Of a DNA stretch of 64,000 nt, positions 44,839 through 54,184 are shown piece by piece (the stretch's first letter is position 1; every line of letters starts with the position of its first letter). The notes below the pieces were generated by a model. The model did not search any database. It had not been told where the DNA came from and saw only the letters and a program-made list of their open reading frames with translations. The stretch comes from Lachnoclostridium sp. UBA2905 (GTDB taxonomy: Bacteria; Bacillota; Clostridia; Lachnospirales; Lachnospiraceae): contig DEDL01000018.1 of assembly GCA_002349525.1 (NCBI GenBank), positions 17,565 through 81,564 of the forward strand, written 5' to 3'. The position numbers and the translations under genes were made by a program.

Positions 44839-45582
44839 ATGTTATTCAGAATTATTGTGCCGGATTGTTTTCAGTTCAGAATGATTGGAGATTTGAAAAG
44901 CTTTTTGAAAAATAAAGGGGGTGATATGCATTATATTGGTGGAAATGAGATACTTCCACCGCCATTTGATGCAAATGAGGAGAGTATATGGATTGAAAAA
45001 CTGCAAAAGGATGAAAGCAGAAGTGAAGCAATATCTGTTCTTGTGGAACATAATCTCAGACTTGTTGTGTACATAGCTAAAAAGTTTGACAATACAGGTG
45101 TTGGTGTGGAGGATTTAATATCTATTGGAACAATTGGTCTTATGAAAGCAATTAATACCTTTAAATCAGACAAAAATATTAAACTTGCCACATATGCATC
45201 AAGATGTATTGAAAATGAAATTCTTATGTATCTTAGAAGGACAAGTAAAACAAAGATGGAGGTTTCAATTGACGAACCGCTTAATGTTGACTGGGACGGC
45301 AATGAGCTGCTTTTGTCAGATATTTTAGGTACGGAAGAAGATGTTATATCAAAGGACCTTGAAAATGAAGTTGACAAAAAGATACTAAAAAAAGCAATTT
45401 CAGGGTTAAATGACAGGGAAAGGATGATAATTAATCTCAGATTCGGTCTTAATAACGAATTTGAAAATGAAAGGACCCAAAAAGAAGTTGCTGACATACT
45501 TGGAATATCCCAGTCATATATTTCAAGACTTGAAAAAAAGATAATGAAAAGATTAAAACGTGAAATACTGAAAATATCATGA
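44839..45582 (+). CDS. sigE: Sporulation sigma factor, sigma-E precursor
   Basis: The 247-residue early mother-cell sigma factor. About 29 residues of membrane-associating pro-sequence precede MHYIGGNEILPPPFDANEE, the processing region of SigE. Then come region 2 (HNLRLVVYIAKKFDNTGVGVEDLISIGTIG split over regions 2.1-2.2, and KLATYASRCIENEILMYLRR) and region 4 with a helix-turn-helix (TQKEVADILGISQSYISRLEKK). GGGGGAT precedes the ATG. It follows spoIIGA. The sigG gene that often follows in Clostridia is not present; an AT-rich repeat tract and a terminator follow. Confidence 0.93.
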   Translation: MLFRIIVPDCFQFRMIGDLKSFLKNKGGDMHYIGGNEILPPPFDANEESIWIEKLQKDESRSEAISVLVEHNLRLVVYIAKKFDNTGVGVEDLISIGTIGLMKAINTFKSDKNIKLATYASRCIENEILMYLRRTSKTKMEVSIDEPLNVDWDGNELLLSDILGTEEDVISKDLENEVDKKILKKAISGLNDRERMIINLRFGLNNEFENERTQKEVADILGISQSYISRLEKKIMKRLKREILKIS

Positions 45583-45610
45583 TGAAAAAAATAAAGATAT
45601 GAAATGAAAA

Positions 45611-45750
45611 AATAAGACAATAAAATATAAAATGTATGAATTACAAAACATCATGATAATACATGGAATATAAACGACAAAATATCATAATAAAACGTAA
45701 AATACATGAACTACTAAAATATCATAATAAACATATAAAATGTAATTCTT
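45611..45750 (+). repeat. AT-rich imperfect tandem repeat, about four 35-bp units
   Basis: Four units of 34-37 bases begin near 45611, 45645, 45679 and 45716. The last two share AAAATATCATAATAAA exactly and all have a later TAAAAT/ACATGAA-type part. No coding sense is seen. It lies between sigE and the terminator. Confidence 0.55.
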
Positions 45751-45771
45751 AAGCTATAATAAGTAAAAACA

Positions 45772-45804
45772 GGACTGCCAGATATTTCTGATATCTGACA
45801 GTCC
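45772..45804. terminator. Bidirectional terminator between sigE and GH43
   Basis: Arms of 14 bases (GGACTGCCAGATAT / ATATCTGACAGTCC, one mismatch) around TTCTG. A-rich sequence lies on the left and CCTTAT on the right, so it can stop the convergent transcripts. Confidence 0.65.
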
Positions 45805-45877
45805 CTTATGTATTCAGTCAACTAAAGGTTAGCAGCTGCAGAATAATACATTATTTAAAATTGAAAAATTATTTTAA

Positions 45878-47455
45878 TCAATCAAGAGAATGAATCATGA
45901 AATAATCAAAGTATGCTGTATTATCAGATTCTTCCTCAGAGAAGGCATATATTCCAAGACATGTTCCGGTGAATCCTCCAGCAGTATCTGTACAAAGAAT
46001 ACGTGCATCCTGATTATCGCTAAGTGTTATAAATTCACCATCATTTATCTTGTAAGTAAATGTAAGATCCTGAATGTTCTGTGTGATTTTAAGAGTTATG
46101 CTATCATCAGAACCTATATTTACTTCTGATGAACAAATTGTCTCAAGGGATACTTCGTCATCCTTCTTTGTACTCTTTGTAATAACAAGCTTTGTCTTAC
46201 CACCATCATTTGCAAGACCAAATCTGTAGTTGAAGAACTCGTTCTGAAGAAGTATAATTCCGGCTTCTTCGCCCTTGCAAGGATTGAAAATAAGTGATGT
46301 TTCAACATCATAGCTCATGCTTATCTGACGCTTACATAATACAGTAGGTGATTCATGACTTCTAAGCTTAACAGGTGATGGAGTAAGAGCCATGTAACCT
46401 GCTTTTTTAGTAAGAGAATACTTGTCTGTATCAGGATTTCTTACATAAAGGTAGTCAAGTGAAAGGGTATCTGCATCAAAATCATCCTTTTCACATAATG
46501 AAACATGTTCACTTTCAGGCAGACAAGGTTTTTCAAATACGTGCTCAACAATTCCTTTGCCAGGATTGATAAGTGGCCATCCGTTTTCCCAGGTGAAAGG
46601 AACAAGGAAGGTTTCACGTCCAAGATTTCTGTGATATCCTCCACCATATGGTCTTGAAGCAAGACATACCATCCACCATTCGCCATTCTGTGTCTGGACA
46701 ATGTCAGGATGTCCGACATTAACGATTGGATAGTTGATTCCAAGATGTCTGTGGGTAAGGATTGGATTACCAGGATAACCCTCAAATGGTTCAAAAAGGC
46801 TTTTGCTTCTGGCAATTGTTACTGAATGCATGTGACCGGTGCCTGCCTCAGATATAAGAAGATAGTACCATCCATCAATCTTATAAATGTGAGGGCCCTC
46901 AGGCCATTCAACCCTTCTTAATGCACCATGCCATGCAGGGTAGGACTCGCCTGTTAATTTCATGGTGTTAAGATCAAGCTCCTGTATATAAATCTCGTTA
47001 TCACCGAAATACCTTGCACCTTCCCTGCGTGGTTTGGTGCCACAGTAATAACATTTTCCATCATCGTCAAAGAATAATGAAGGATCAATACCCTCACTTT
47101 CAAGTGGATATGGCTCTGACCATGGTCCTGCAGGATCCTTTGCTGTTACAATGAAGTTTCCAAGTGCTTCACCGACATTAGTAGTTATCATATAAAATGT
47201 TCCATCATGATAACGCAGGGTTGGAGCATATATACCTGTACCTGCAATGTCAGGATTCTTAAGTGGAACCTGTGATGGCCTGTCAAGAACGTTGCCAATC
47301 TGTTTCCAGTTTACAAGATCTGTGCTGTGAAAAATTGGAACGCCGGGATAATAACAAAATGTTGATGCGCAAAGATAATAATCATCATTTACACGACACA
47401 TTGTTGGATCAGGATAAAAACCTGACAAAATAGGGTTATTACATAGTGTTTTCAT
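45878..47455 (-). CDS. GH43-family beta-xylosidase
   Basis: A 525-residue glycoside hydrolase that removes xylose (possibly arabinose) from xylo-oligosaccharides. The five-blade propeller carries the three catalytic acids: Asp16 in YPDPTM, Asp124 in EGIDPSLFFDD and Glu186 in WPEGPHIYK. From about residue 320 there is a C-terminal beta-sandwich typical of GH43 xylosidases. No signal peptide, so it works in the cytoplasm on imported oligosaccharides. AAAGGAGAG precedes the ATG. It is divergent from the sugar uptake block and shares its 380-base intergenic region. Confidence 0.93.
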   Translation of the reverse strand: MKTLCNNPILSGFYPDPTMCRVNDDYYLCASTFCYYPGVPIFHSTDLVNWKQIGNVLDRPSQVPLKNPDIAGTGIYAPTLRYHDGTFYMITTNVGEALGNFIVTAKDPAGPWSEPYPLESEGIDPSLFFDDDGKCYYCGTKPRREGARYFGDNEIYIQELDLNTMKLTGESYPAWHGALRRVEWPEGPHIYKIDGWYYLLISEAGTGHMHSVTIARSKSLFEPFEGYPGNPILTHRHLGINYPIVNVGHPDIVQTQNGEWWMVCLASRPYGGGYHRNLGRETFLVPFTWENGWPLINPGKGIVEHVFEKPCLPESEHVSLCEKDDFDADTLSLDYLYVRNPDTDKYSLTKKAGYMALTPSPVKLRSHESPTVLCKRQISMSYDVETSLIFNPCKGEEAGIILLQNEFFNYRFGLANDGGKTKLVITKSTKKDDEVSLETICSSEVNIGSDDSITLKITQNIQDLTFTYKINDGEFITLSDNQDARILCTDTAGGFTGTCLGIYAFSEEESDNTAYFDYFMIHSLD

Positions 47456-47693
47456 TGAACTCTCCTTTAAAGAATAGTTTACTATGGATGAGATTGAAAA
47501 ATGAAGTACTGTATTTTAGTGAATTGTTGTAAAAATACAAGCAAAATCTCATATCAAAATCATCTGATAGTGTTCTTTCTGCCTAATTATATCCTATTTT
47601 TTTATGAAAATAAATATATTATATATTAATTTTGACTAATTTATTATTACATGGTAAAAATGACGATATTATGCTTAAAAATTATTGAAATGG

Positions 47694-47722
47694 TAGACAT
47701 ATGTACAAAATGATGGTATACT
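47694..47722 (+). promoter_or_regulatory. Promoter of the uptake block
   Basis: TAGACA, 17-base spacer, TATACT; transcription would begin near 47729, so the two inverted repeats lie in the early transcribed region. Confidence 0.65.
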
Positions 47723-47745
47723 ATCAGATGAAAAAGTATGCAATT

Positions 47746-47759
47746 TTCACAAATGTGAA
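47746..47759. promoter_or_regulatory. Palindromic operator candidate
   Basis: TTCACAAATGTGAA is a perfect 14-base inverted repeat about 17 bases after the predicted start site, where a repressor would block elongation. A second related site TTCACATATTGAA follows at 47778-47790. Confidence 0.5.
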
Positions 47760-47833
47760 TATAAATCCAAGTTATTTTTCACATATTGAAAGAGAAGCGT
47801 ACCAGTATTGTTAGAAAGGAGCAATAGACAGTC

Positions 47834-50803
47834 ATGTCAAAATTTAAAGCAGTATTAAGCAAAAAGATTGTAAAAATACCTCTTTGCATTCTCATTTTTG
47901 TTCTTATTATTGTCATCTGGAAATTAGCTGTTAATGATGATGGTAATTACGAAGAAAAATATGCGGGGGCAGATCTTTCTGTTGATATTGACGGAATTGC
48001 CAGAGACGATACTTATGCTAAGTACCTTGACAAGCACAAGGATGATGCATGTCCGAAAAAAGAAGTTGATGTAGATATATTTGATTATCTTCCATCAAGT
48101 ACCGGAGTATCAGTTGTAAATGATGTTGATGGCGAAAGTCGTGTTTTACAGTCAGATGAAAATGGAAGCGTAGAATGGGAGGTAGATATACCGGAAGCTG
48201 GCTTATACAGTGTATACCTTGAGTATTATCCTGTTGAGTCAAGAGGTATCGATATTGAAAGAGCCTTCTACATAAATAATGAACTTCCATTTTACGGAGC
48301 AGATGCTATAACATTCAGTCGTGTCTGGTCTGACTCTGGTGAGATTCAGAAGGATAATCAGGGGAATGATATCCGTCCTACACAGAAGGAAAATCCTATA
48401 TGGCAGGCATCATATGCCAAGGATTACATGGGATATTATGTAGAGCCATACAAATTCCATTTTAAAAAGGGAATCAACAAGTTCAAAATCGAAGGAGTTA
48501 ATGAACCACTTATAATAAGAAAGCTTACAATCAAAAATCCTGATGAAGCAGTTTCATATGCTGAGTATAGTTCTTCTATAGACACTACAAAGTTTTCTGG
48601 AGAGGGAGCCACAGCATATAAGATTCAGGGAGAGGCTTCTCAAAGACGTTCATCTCCATCACTTTATCCAAACAGTGACAGAGCTTCAGCAATTACTGAA
48701 CCATACAGTCCATCACTTATTCTTATGAACAAGATTGGCGGTAACCAGTGGAGAGTTGCAGGAGACTGGATCGAATGGGATATTGATGTACCAGCTGATG
48801 GTCTTTATACACTTTCGCTTAAGGGTCGCCAGAACTACAATCGTGGATTTGTTTCAAGCCGTTCACTTACAATAGATGGTGAGACACCATTTAAGGAATG
48901 TGAGGTTGTTTCATTTAAGTTCAACAATGACTGGCAGATGAATACTGTTGGTGATGAGAATGGAAATCCATATCAGTTCGCTCTTACAAAAGGAATACAT
49001 ACAGTAAGACTTGAAGTAACACTTGGAGATCTTGGAGCAATCCTTACAGATCTGAATGACAGTGTGTTCAGACTTAATGCAATGTATGTTAAGATCCTTA
49101 AGCTTACAGGAGCTGATCCTGATGAGTACAGAGATTACAAGATTGAGAAAGTTTTCCCTGAAGTTATAACAGGTATGGATATCGAGTGCAAGAGACTGTA
49201 TCAGATAGTAGACAGACTTGTAGCATATTCAGGTGAGAAGGGTTCACAGGTTTCATCAATCCTTACAGTAGCAAACCAGCTTGAGAAATTTGTTAAGAGA
49301 CCGGATAAGATTCCAAAGTCACTTGCAAACTTTAAAGAGAATATCAGTTCAATTGGTACAGGTATCAATTCACTTAGTGAGGCACCACTTGATATCGATT
49401 ATATTCAGGTAACACCGGTTAATGAAGCACTTCCGGTTTGTGATGAAACATTCCTTAAGAGTGCACTTCATGAGCTTAGAGTATTTATTGCATCATTCGT
49501 TGTAGATTATACATCACTTGGAAATGTATATGATGACAGTGATGACCTTATTGACTGTTGGATTTTATCAGGACGTGACCAGAGTACAATTCTTAAGTCA
49601 ATGATCGATGATACATTTGTTCCACAGTACGGAATTGGTGTTAACGTAAAACTTATTGATGCAACTACACTTCTTCCGGCGGTTGTTGCAGGAACAGGTC
49701 CTGATGTTGCACTTACTGTAGCACAGACAGAGCCAGTTAACTATGCTCTTCGTAATGCAGCAGTGGATCTTACACAGTTCCCTGACTGGGAAGAGTGGAA
49801 GACTAATGTTCTTGAAAAAGAATATTACAGAAGTTCATATCTTTCATATGAATTTAATGGTGGGGTTTATGCTCTTCCAGAAACACAGAACTATAACGTA
49901 TTGTTCTATCGTGAAGATATACTTGAAGACCTTGGTGTTAAGGTTCCTGAAACATGGGATGAGTTGATTGAGATTCTTCCTACAATTACCAATAACAACC
50001 TTCAGGTTGGTATTCCAAGTACAGAGCGTAAGGTTGGTAACACAACAAACCCTGACCTTGCAAACTACTTCTGTCAGTTATATCAGCGTGGTGGAAAGCT
50101 TTACAATGAAGACGGAACAAAGGTTGCAATTGATTCAGAACAGGCAATCAATGCATTTGAGTATTTCACAAAACTGTTTACAAACTACAAACTTCCTACA
50201 AGTTATGACTTCGTAAACAGATTCCGTTCAGGAGAAATGCCAATAGGTGTACAGGACTTCTCGAACTATAATACACTTGTTGTATCAGCTCCTGAGATTA
50301 AAGGTTTATGGAAATTCGGACTTGTTCCTGGAATTGAGAAGACTGATGAGCAGGGTAATAAGTACATAGATCGTTCAGTTCAGTCATGGGGACAGTGTTC
50401 AATGATTCTTGCAAAGGATGAAGGTAAGAGAAAGTATGATCTTGCATGGACATTCCTTAAGTGGTGGATCAGTTCAGATACTCAGGTTAGATTTGGTCGA
50501 GAACTTGAGAGTGTAATGGGTTCATCTGCAAGATATGCAACAGCAAACAAGGTTGCTTTTGATCAGCTTTCATGGAGCAAGAAGGACGCTGATGTTCTTA
50601 AGAGTCAGTGGGAGTGGGCATTCGGTATTCCTGAAATTGCCGGTGGATATTACACATCACGTCATATCACAAACGCAATCAGAAACGTAATGAATGACAA
50701 TGATGACCCACGTGAGACAATTCTTGATTATGTAAGAACAATCAACGACGAGATCACAAACAAACGTAAAGAGTTTGGTTTACCTGTTGCCGAAGAGGAT
50801 TAA
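47834..50803 (+). CDS. Membrane-anchored solute-binding protein with two CBM-like domains
   Basis: A 989-residue protein. An uncleaved-looking N-terminal helix (IPLCILIFVLIIVIWKLAV, about 14-33) anchors it outside the membrane; there is no lipobox. Two beta-sandwich modules follow (about 85-245 and 265-435), each with the pattern VEWEVDIPEAGLYSVYLEYYP or IEWDIDVPADGLYTLSLKGRQ, resembling carbohydrate-binding modules. A helical region (about 440-560) links to an extracellular solute-binding domain (about 572-960: GTGPDVALT, NYNVLFYREDILEDLGVKVPETWDEL, FRSGEMPIG). It probably captures polysaccharide or oligosaccharide and hands sugars to the next two permeases. ATG 47834 follows GAAAGGAG at a long 12-base spacing. 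Confidence 0.85.
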   Translation: MSKFKAVLSKKIVKIPLCILIFVLIIVIWKLAVNDDGNYEEKYAGADLSVDIDGIARDDTYAKYLDKHKDDACPKKEVDVDIFDYLPSSTGVSVVNDVDGESRVLQSDENGSVEWEVDIPEAGLYSVYLEYYPVESRGIDIERAFYINNELPFYGADAITFSRVWSDSGEIQKDNQGNDIRPTQKENPIWQASYAKDYMGYYVEPYKFHFKKGINKFKIEGVNEPLIIRKLTIKNPDEAVSYAEYSSSIDTTKFSGEGATAYKIQGEASQRRSSPSLYPNSDRASAITEPYSPSLILMNKIGGNQWRVAGDWIEWDIDVPADGLYTLSLKGRQNYNRGFVSSRSLTIDGETPFKECEVVSFKFNNDWQMNTVGDENGNPYQFALTKGIHTVRLEVTLGDLGAILTDLNDSVFRLNAMYVKILKLTGADPDEYRDYKIEKVFPEVITGMDIECKRLYQIVDRLVAYSGEKGSQVSSILTVANQLEKFVKRPDKIPKSLANFKENISSIGTGINSLSEAPLDIDYIQVTPVNEALPVCDETFLKSALHELRVFIASFVVDYTSLGNVYDDSDDLIDCWILSGRDQSTILKSMIDDTFVPQYGIGVNVKLIDATTLLPAVVAGTGPDVALTVAQTEPVNYALRNAAVDLTQFPDWEEWKTNVLEKEYYRSSYLSYEFNGGVYALPETQNYNVLFYREDILEDLGVKVPETWDELIEILPTITNNNLQVGIPSTERKVGNTTNPDLANYFCQLYQRGGKLYNEDGTKVAIDSEQAINAFEYFTKLFTNYKLPTSYDFVNRFRSGEMPIGVQDFSNYNTLVVSAPEIKGLWKFGLVPGIEKTDEQGNKYIDRSVQSWGQCSMILAKDEGKRKYDLAWTFLKWWISSDTQVRFGRELESVMGSSARYATANKVAFDQLSWSKKDADVLKSQWEWAFGIPEIAGGYYTSRHITNAIRNVMNDNDDPRETILDYVRTINDEITNKRKEFGLPVAEED

Positions 50804-50861
50804 TAATCCTCTTTGGCCAGACAGGCTTTATGTATACATTAATGAAAGGAGAGATAAGTAA

Positions 50862-51800
50862 ATGAGCTCAGTTATGGCTAAGTATGTTGACATACAGAAG
50901 CGAAAGATAAAGCATGGCTGGAAAATAGCTAAACAGTCAAAAATCTGTTATGCTTTCCTTCTTCCATATGCAATATTATTTACTTTATTTACTATTGCAC
51001 CTGTGTGTATGTCTATATACTACAGTTTTACTTATTACAATGTTTTGGAACCGGCGCAGTTTATTGCGTTACAGAACTATATTAACTTGATCCTTGCAGA
51101 TGATGTATTCCTTATTTCAGTTAAGAATACATTCCTTCTTGCAGCAATCACCGGCCCAATCGGATATATTATGTCATTCCTTTTTGCCTGGTTTATTAAC
51201 GAGCTTCCTAGAATATTAAGAGCAATCATGGTACTTATATTCTATGCGCCAACTATTTCAGGTCAGGTTTACATGGTATGGGCACTTCTTTTCAGTGGTG
51301 ATTCATATGGATATGTTAATGCATGGCTTATGCAGTTTGGACTTATTGACGAACCGGTTTTATGGCTTACTGATACAAAATATATGATGGGTGTTATCAT
51401 CATCGTAGTATTATGGATGAGTCTTGGTAACGGATTCCTGTCATTCGTTGCTGGTTTGCAGGGAATTGATGAATCACAGTTTGAAGCCGGATACATGGAT
51501 GGTATCAAGAATAGATGGCAGGAGTTATGGTACATAACACTTCCAAACATGAAACCAATGCTTTTATTCGGTGCCGTTATGGCAATTACACAGTCATTTG
51601 GTGTGGCTGATGTAACTATGGTACTTTGTGGTTTCCCAAGTACTGACTACGCAGCTGAAACTGTTGTTTCCCATCTTATTGACTATGGTCAGTACAGATT
51701 TGATATGGGATATGCGTCTGCGATTGCAACTGTATTGTTTGTTGTTATGATTCTTTGTAACAAGGCTGTACATGCATTGCTGAGAAAAGTTGGAACTTAA
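50862..51800 (+). CDS. Sugar ABC transporter permease (MalF/UgpA type)
   Basis: A 312-residue permease with six membrane helices. The N-terminal helix FLLPYAILFTLFTIAPVCMSIYYSF and the EAA loop FEAGYMDGIKNRWQELWYITLPNMKPML, which docks on the ATPase, are typical of the MalF side of CUT1 transporters. It pairs with the next gene. AAAGGAGAG precedes the ATG. Confidence 0.93.
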   Translation: MSSVMAKYVDIQKRKIKHGWKIAKQSKICYAFLLPYAILFTLFTIAPVCMSIYYSFTYYNVLEPAQFIALQNYINLILADDVFLISVKNTFLLAAITGPIGYIMSFLFAWFINELPRILRAIMVLIFYAPTISGQVYMVWALLFSGDSYGYVNAWLMQFGLIDEPVLWLTDTKYMMGVIIIVVLWMSLGNGFLSFVAGLQGIDESQFEAGYMDGIKNRWQELWYITLPNMKPMLLFGAVMAITQSFGVADVTMVLCGFPSTDYAAETVVSHLIDYGQYRFDMGYASAIATVLFVVMILCNKAVHALLRKVGT

Positions 51801-51814
51801 AGGGAGATGCTGAT

Positions 51815-52684
51815 ATGAAAAAGAAAAAGAAATTATTAAAGAAGAGAAAACCTAACAGATCCGTTGGTGGTGATATTGGTATTTATATACTTCTGATATT
51901 GTTTGGAGCATTCTTCGCTTTACCATTAGTATACTCAATTTGTACAGCATTTAAGCCGCTTGATGAGATTTATATTTTCCCACCTAAGTTTTACGTAAAG
52001 AATCCTACATTTGATAACTTTGCGGATTTGTTTAACATTATGGGACAGTCATTTGTACCTTTCTCAAGATACATATTTAACTCAGTATTTATGACTGCTC
52101 TTGGTACATTAGGAAACCTTGTTTTCTGTTCAATGGGTGCATATGTTCTTGCTAAATATAAGTTCCCGGGAAATAAGACATTCTTTGCTATCGTACAGAC
52201 AGCACTTATGTTCTCTGTTTACGTAACACAGATTCCTAACTACCTTATTATGACAAAGTTAGGATGGATTGATACTTATCTTTCCATTATAATACCTGCT
52301 TTTGCTACACCAATGGGACTGTTCCTTATGAAACAGTTCATGGAAGGAATTCCAGATGCACTTATTGAAGCTGCTAAGATTGATGGTGCAAAAGAGGGAC
52401 GTATCTTTATAAAAATTGTAATGCCAATGGTTAAACCAGCATGGCTTACACTTATAATTTTCTCGGTTATCGCAATTTGGAATAACCGTGCAGCAACATT
52501 TATTTATTCAGAAGAATTAAAAACTTTACCTTATGCCTTACAGCAGCTTATTCTCGGTGGTGTATCCCGTGCCGGAGTTGGTGCAGCAGTTACATTGTTT
52601 ATGATGTCAGTGCCAATTATCATATTCCTTTTATGTGAAGGAAACGTTATCGAGACTATGGCAAGTTCAGGTATTAAGGACTGA
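51815..52684 (+). CDS. Sugar ABC transporter permease (MalG/UgpE type)
   Basis: A 289-residue CUT1 permease with six helices; the EAA loop is IEAAKIDGAKEGRIFIKIVMPMVKPAW. The N-terminus is very basic (KKKKKLLKKRKPNR). It forms a heterodimer with the previous gene product. Sixteen bases later the NHL-repeat gene begins, in one apparent operon. No ATPase gene is found in the block. Confidence 0.93.
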   Translation: MKKKKKLLKKRKPNRSVGGDIGIYILLILFGAFFALPLVYSICTAFKPLDEIYIFPPKFYVKNPTFDNFADLFNIMGQSFVPFSRYIFNSVFMTALGTLGNLVFCSMGAYVLAKYKFPGNKTFFAIVQTALMFSVYVTQIPNYLIMTKLGWIDTYLSIIIPAFATPMGLFLMKQFMEGIPDALIEAAKIDGAKEGRIFIKIVMPMVKPAWLTLIIFSVIAIWNNRAATFIYSEELKTLPYALQQLILGGVSRAGVGAAVTLFMMSVPIIIFLLCEGNVIETMASSGIKD

Positions 52685-52699
52685 TTAAGGAGGAAGACG

Positions 52700-54184
52700 A
52701 TGAAAAAGGCATTAAATATAATTCCTGTTATTACTTTGATGTTATTTGCGGCTCTCCTTATTCAGCCAAAGATGGCATCAGCTGAAAGTGATTTGTTCTA
52801 TACTTACACATATGATTATTGGAAGTTAGAACGTGAGTCACCTGATGCATATGCTGTTGATTCAGTATCATTTGGTAATGACTTTAAAATTGGTCATTTT
52901 AACAATCCTGAGGGAATGTATATCAGAGATAACATGTTATACATATGTGATACAGGTAATAACAGAGTTGTTCAGCTCAAGTATGAGAATGACAAATACT
53001 CATTTGTAAGAGAAATCAGAGATATTAACAATAATGGAAAGACTGAGTCTATTGTGACACCATATGATATATATGTTACATCTTCAGGTGAAATGTATAT
53101 TGCAGATTATGGTAATCTTAGAATAGTTCATACAGACAGCAACCTTAATGTTTTAGGCGAAATTTATAAGCCTGAAGATGAGGAAACACTTGATGCAGAT
53201 TTCCAGTTCCATCCACAGAAGCTTGTTGTTGATACTGCAGGACGTATTTTTGTTCAGGCAGAGAACGTTAACAAAGGTTTCATGGAATTTGAAAATGATG
53301 GTGAGTTCGTAGGTTATGTTGGTGCTGCTGATGTTCAGTTTGACTTTGTTGATTATTTCAAAAAGCTTATTTCAACAAAAGCACAGCGTGACCAGATGGA
53401 AGCTTTCGTTCCAACTGAGTACAACAATATCGCACTTGACTCTGAAGGATTCATTTATGCTACATTAGGTACATTTGAAAGTGATTCAGTTGAAAGTGCA
53501 AAGCCTATCAGAAAGCTTAATGCAAAAGGAACAGATATCCTTATCAGAAACGGATATTTTGAACCAATTGGTGATGTTAACTATGCTAATGGTGGTGGAT
53601 ACAACGGACCATCCAAGTTCTGTGATGTAACAGTATTAGACAATGATTGTTATTACTGTCTTGATATGAACAGACGTCGTGTATTCGGATATGATTTCCA
53701 GGGTAACCTTTTATATGCCTTTGGTGGAATTGGTTACAGAGAAGGAAGTTTTAAGTATCCGGTAGCAATAGGTCATATGGGTGATTCACTTTTCATCCTT
53801 GATAAGGATCTTGGTTCTATTACCAAGTTAACACTTACTGAGTATGGTAAGCTTATAAACGAAGCACTTGATACTTATAAGATTGGTGATTATGACAGTT
53901 CAGCTGATTACTGGAGACAGGTTCTTAAGCTTAACGGAAACTATGATCTTGCTTATATTGGTATCGGTCGTGCGCTTCTTAGACAGGACAAATTCGAAGA
54001 AGCAATGGAATATTTCAAGTTAAAGCTTGATTATAAGAATTATTCAAAGGCATATAAGCTTTACAGAAAAGAATGGATTGAAGATCATATAGCTTATATC
54101 TTCACAATAATCGTAATTCTTATTGTTGTAGTATTTATTAAGAACACAGTACAGAACATCAGAAGGGAGGTAAATGAGGAATGA
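52700..54184 (+). CDS. Secreted NHL-repeat protein with TPR-like helices and C-terminal anchor
   Basis: A 494-residue exported protein. Signal peptide at 1-28 (ITLMLFAALLIQPKMASAES). NHL propeller repeats fill about 50-380: NPEGMYIRDNMLYICDTGNNRVVQL, TPYDIYVTSSGEMYIADYGNLRIV, HPQKLVVDTAGRIFVQAE and later copies. Residues about 385-450 form TPR-like helices (DTYKIGDYDSSADYWRQVL, YIGIGRALLRQDKFEEAMEYF). A C-terminal membrane helix (YIFTIIVILIVVVFI) leaves a short cytoplasmic tail. It overlaps the YIP1-like gene by 4 bases. The order permeases - NHL - YIP1 - DUF5696 - permeases suggests an accessory part of the transporter; function unknown. Confidence 0.8.
   Translation: MKKALNIIPVITLMLFAALLIQPKMASAESDLFYTYTYDYWKLERESPDAYAVDSVSFGNDFKIGHFNNPEGMYIRDNMLYICDTGNNRVVQLKYENDKYSFVREIRDINNNGKTESIVTPYDIYVTSSGEMYIADYGNLRIVHTDSNLNVLGEIYKPEDEETLDADFQFHPQKLVVDTAGRIFVQAENVNKGFMEFENDGEFVGYVGAADVQFDFVDYFKKLISTKAQRDQMEAFVPTEYNNIALDSEGFIYATLGTFESDSVESAKPIRKLNAKGTDILIRNGYFEPIGDVNYANGGGYNGPSKFCDVTVLDNDCYYCLDMNRRRVFGYDFQGNLLYAFGGIGYREGSFKYPVAIGHMGDSLFILDKDLGSITKLTLTEYGKLINEALDTYKIGDYDSSADYWRQVLKLNGNYDLAYIGIGRALLRQDKFEEAMEYFKLKLDYKNYSKAYKLYRKEWIEDHIAYIFTIIVILIVVVFIKNTVQNIRREVNEE

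Larger units (their letters stand above)
47456..47833. promoter_or_regulatory. Divergent intergenic region between GH43 and the uptake block
   Basis: This 378-base AT-rich region holds the promoters for both sides. For the plus strand, TAGACA (47694-47699), 17 bases, TATACT (47717-47722). Just downstream is a perfect 14-base palindrome TTCACAAATGTGAA (47746-47759) and a weaker TTCACATATTGAA (47778-47790), likely operators. No ORF or RNA gene is seen. Confidence 0.6.

Noticed and set aside
44931..45620. Long minus-strand ORF (229 codons) antisense to sigE
   Set aside because: It has no ribosome site, Ser/Phe/Ile-rich composition, and the opposite frame is a clear sigma factor.
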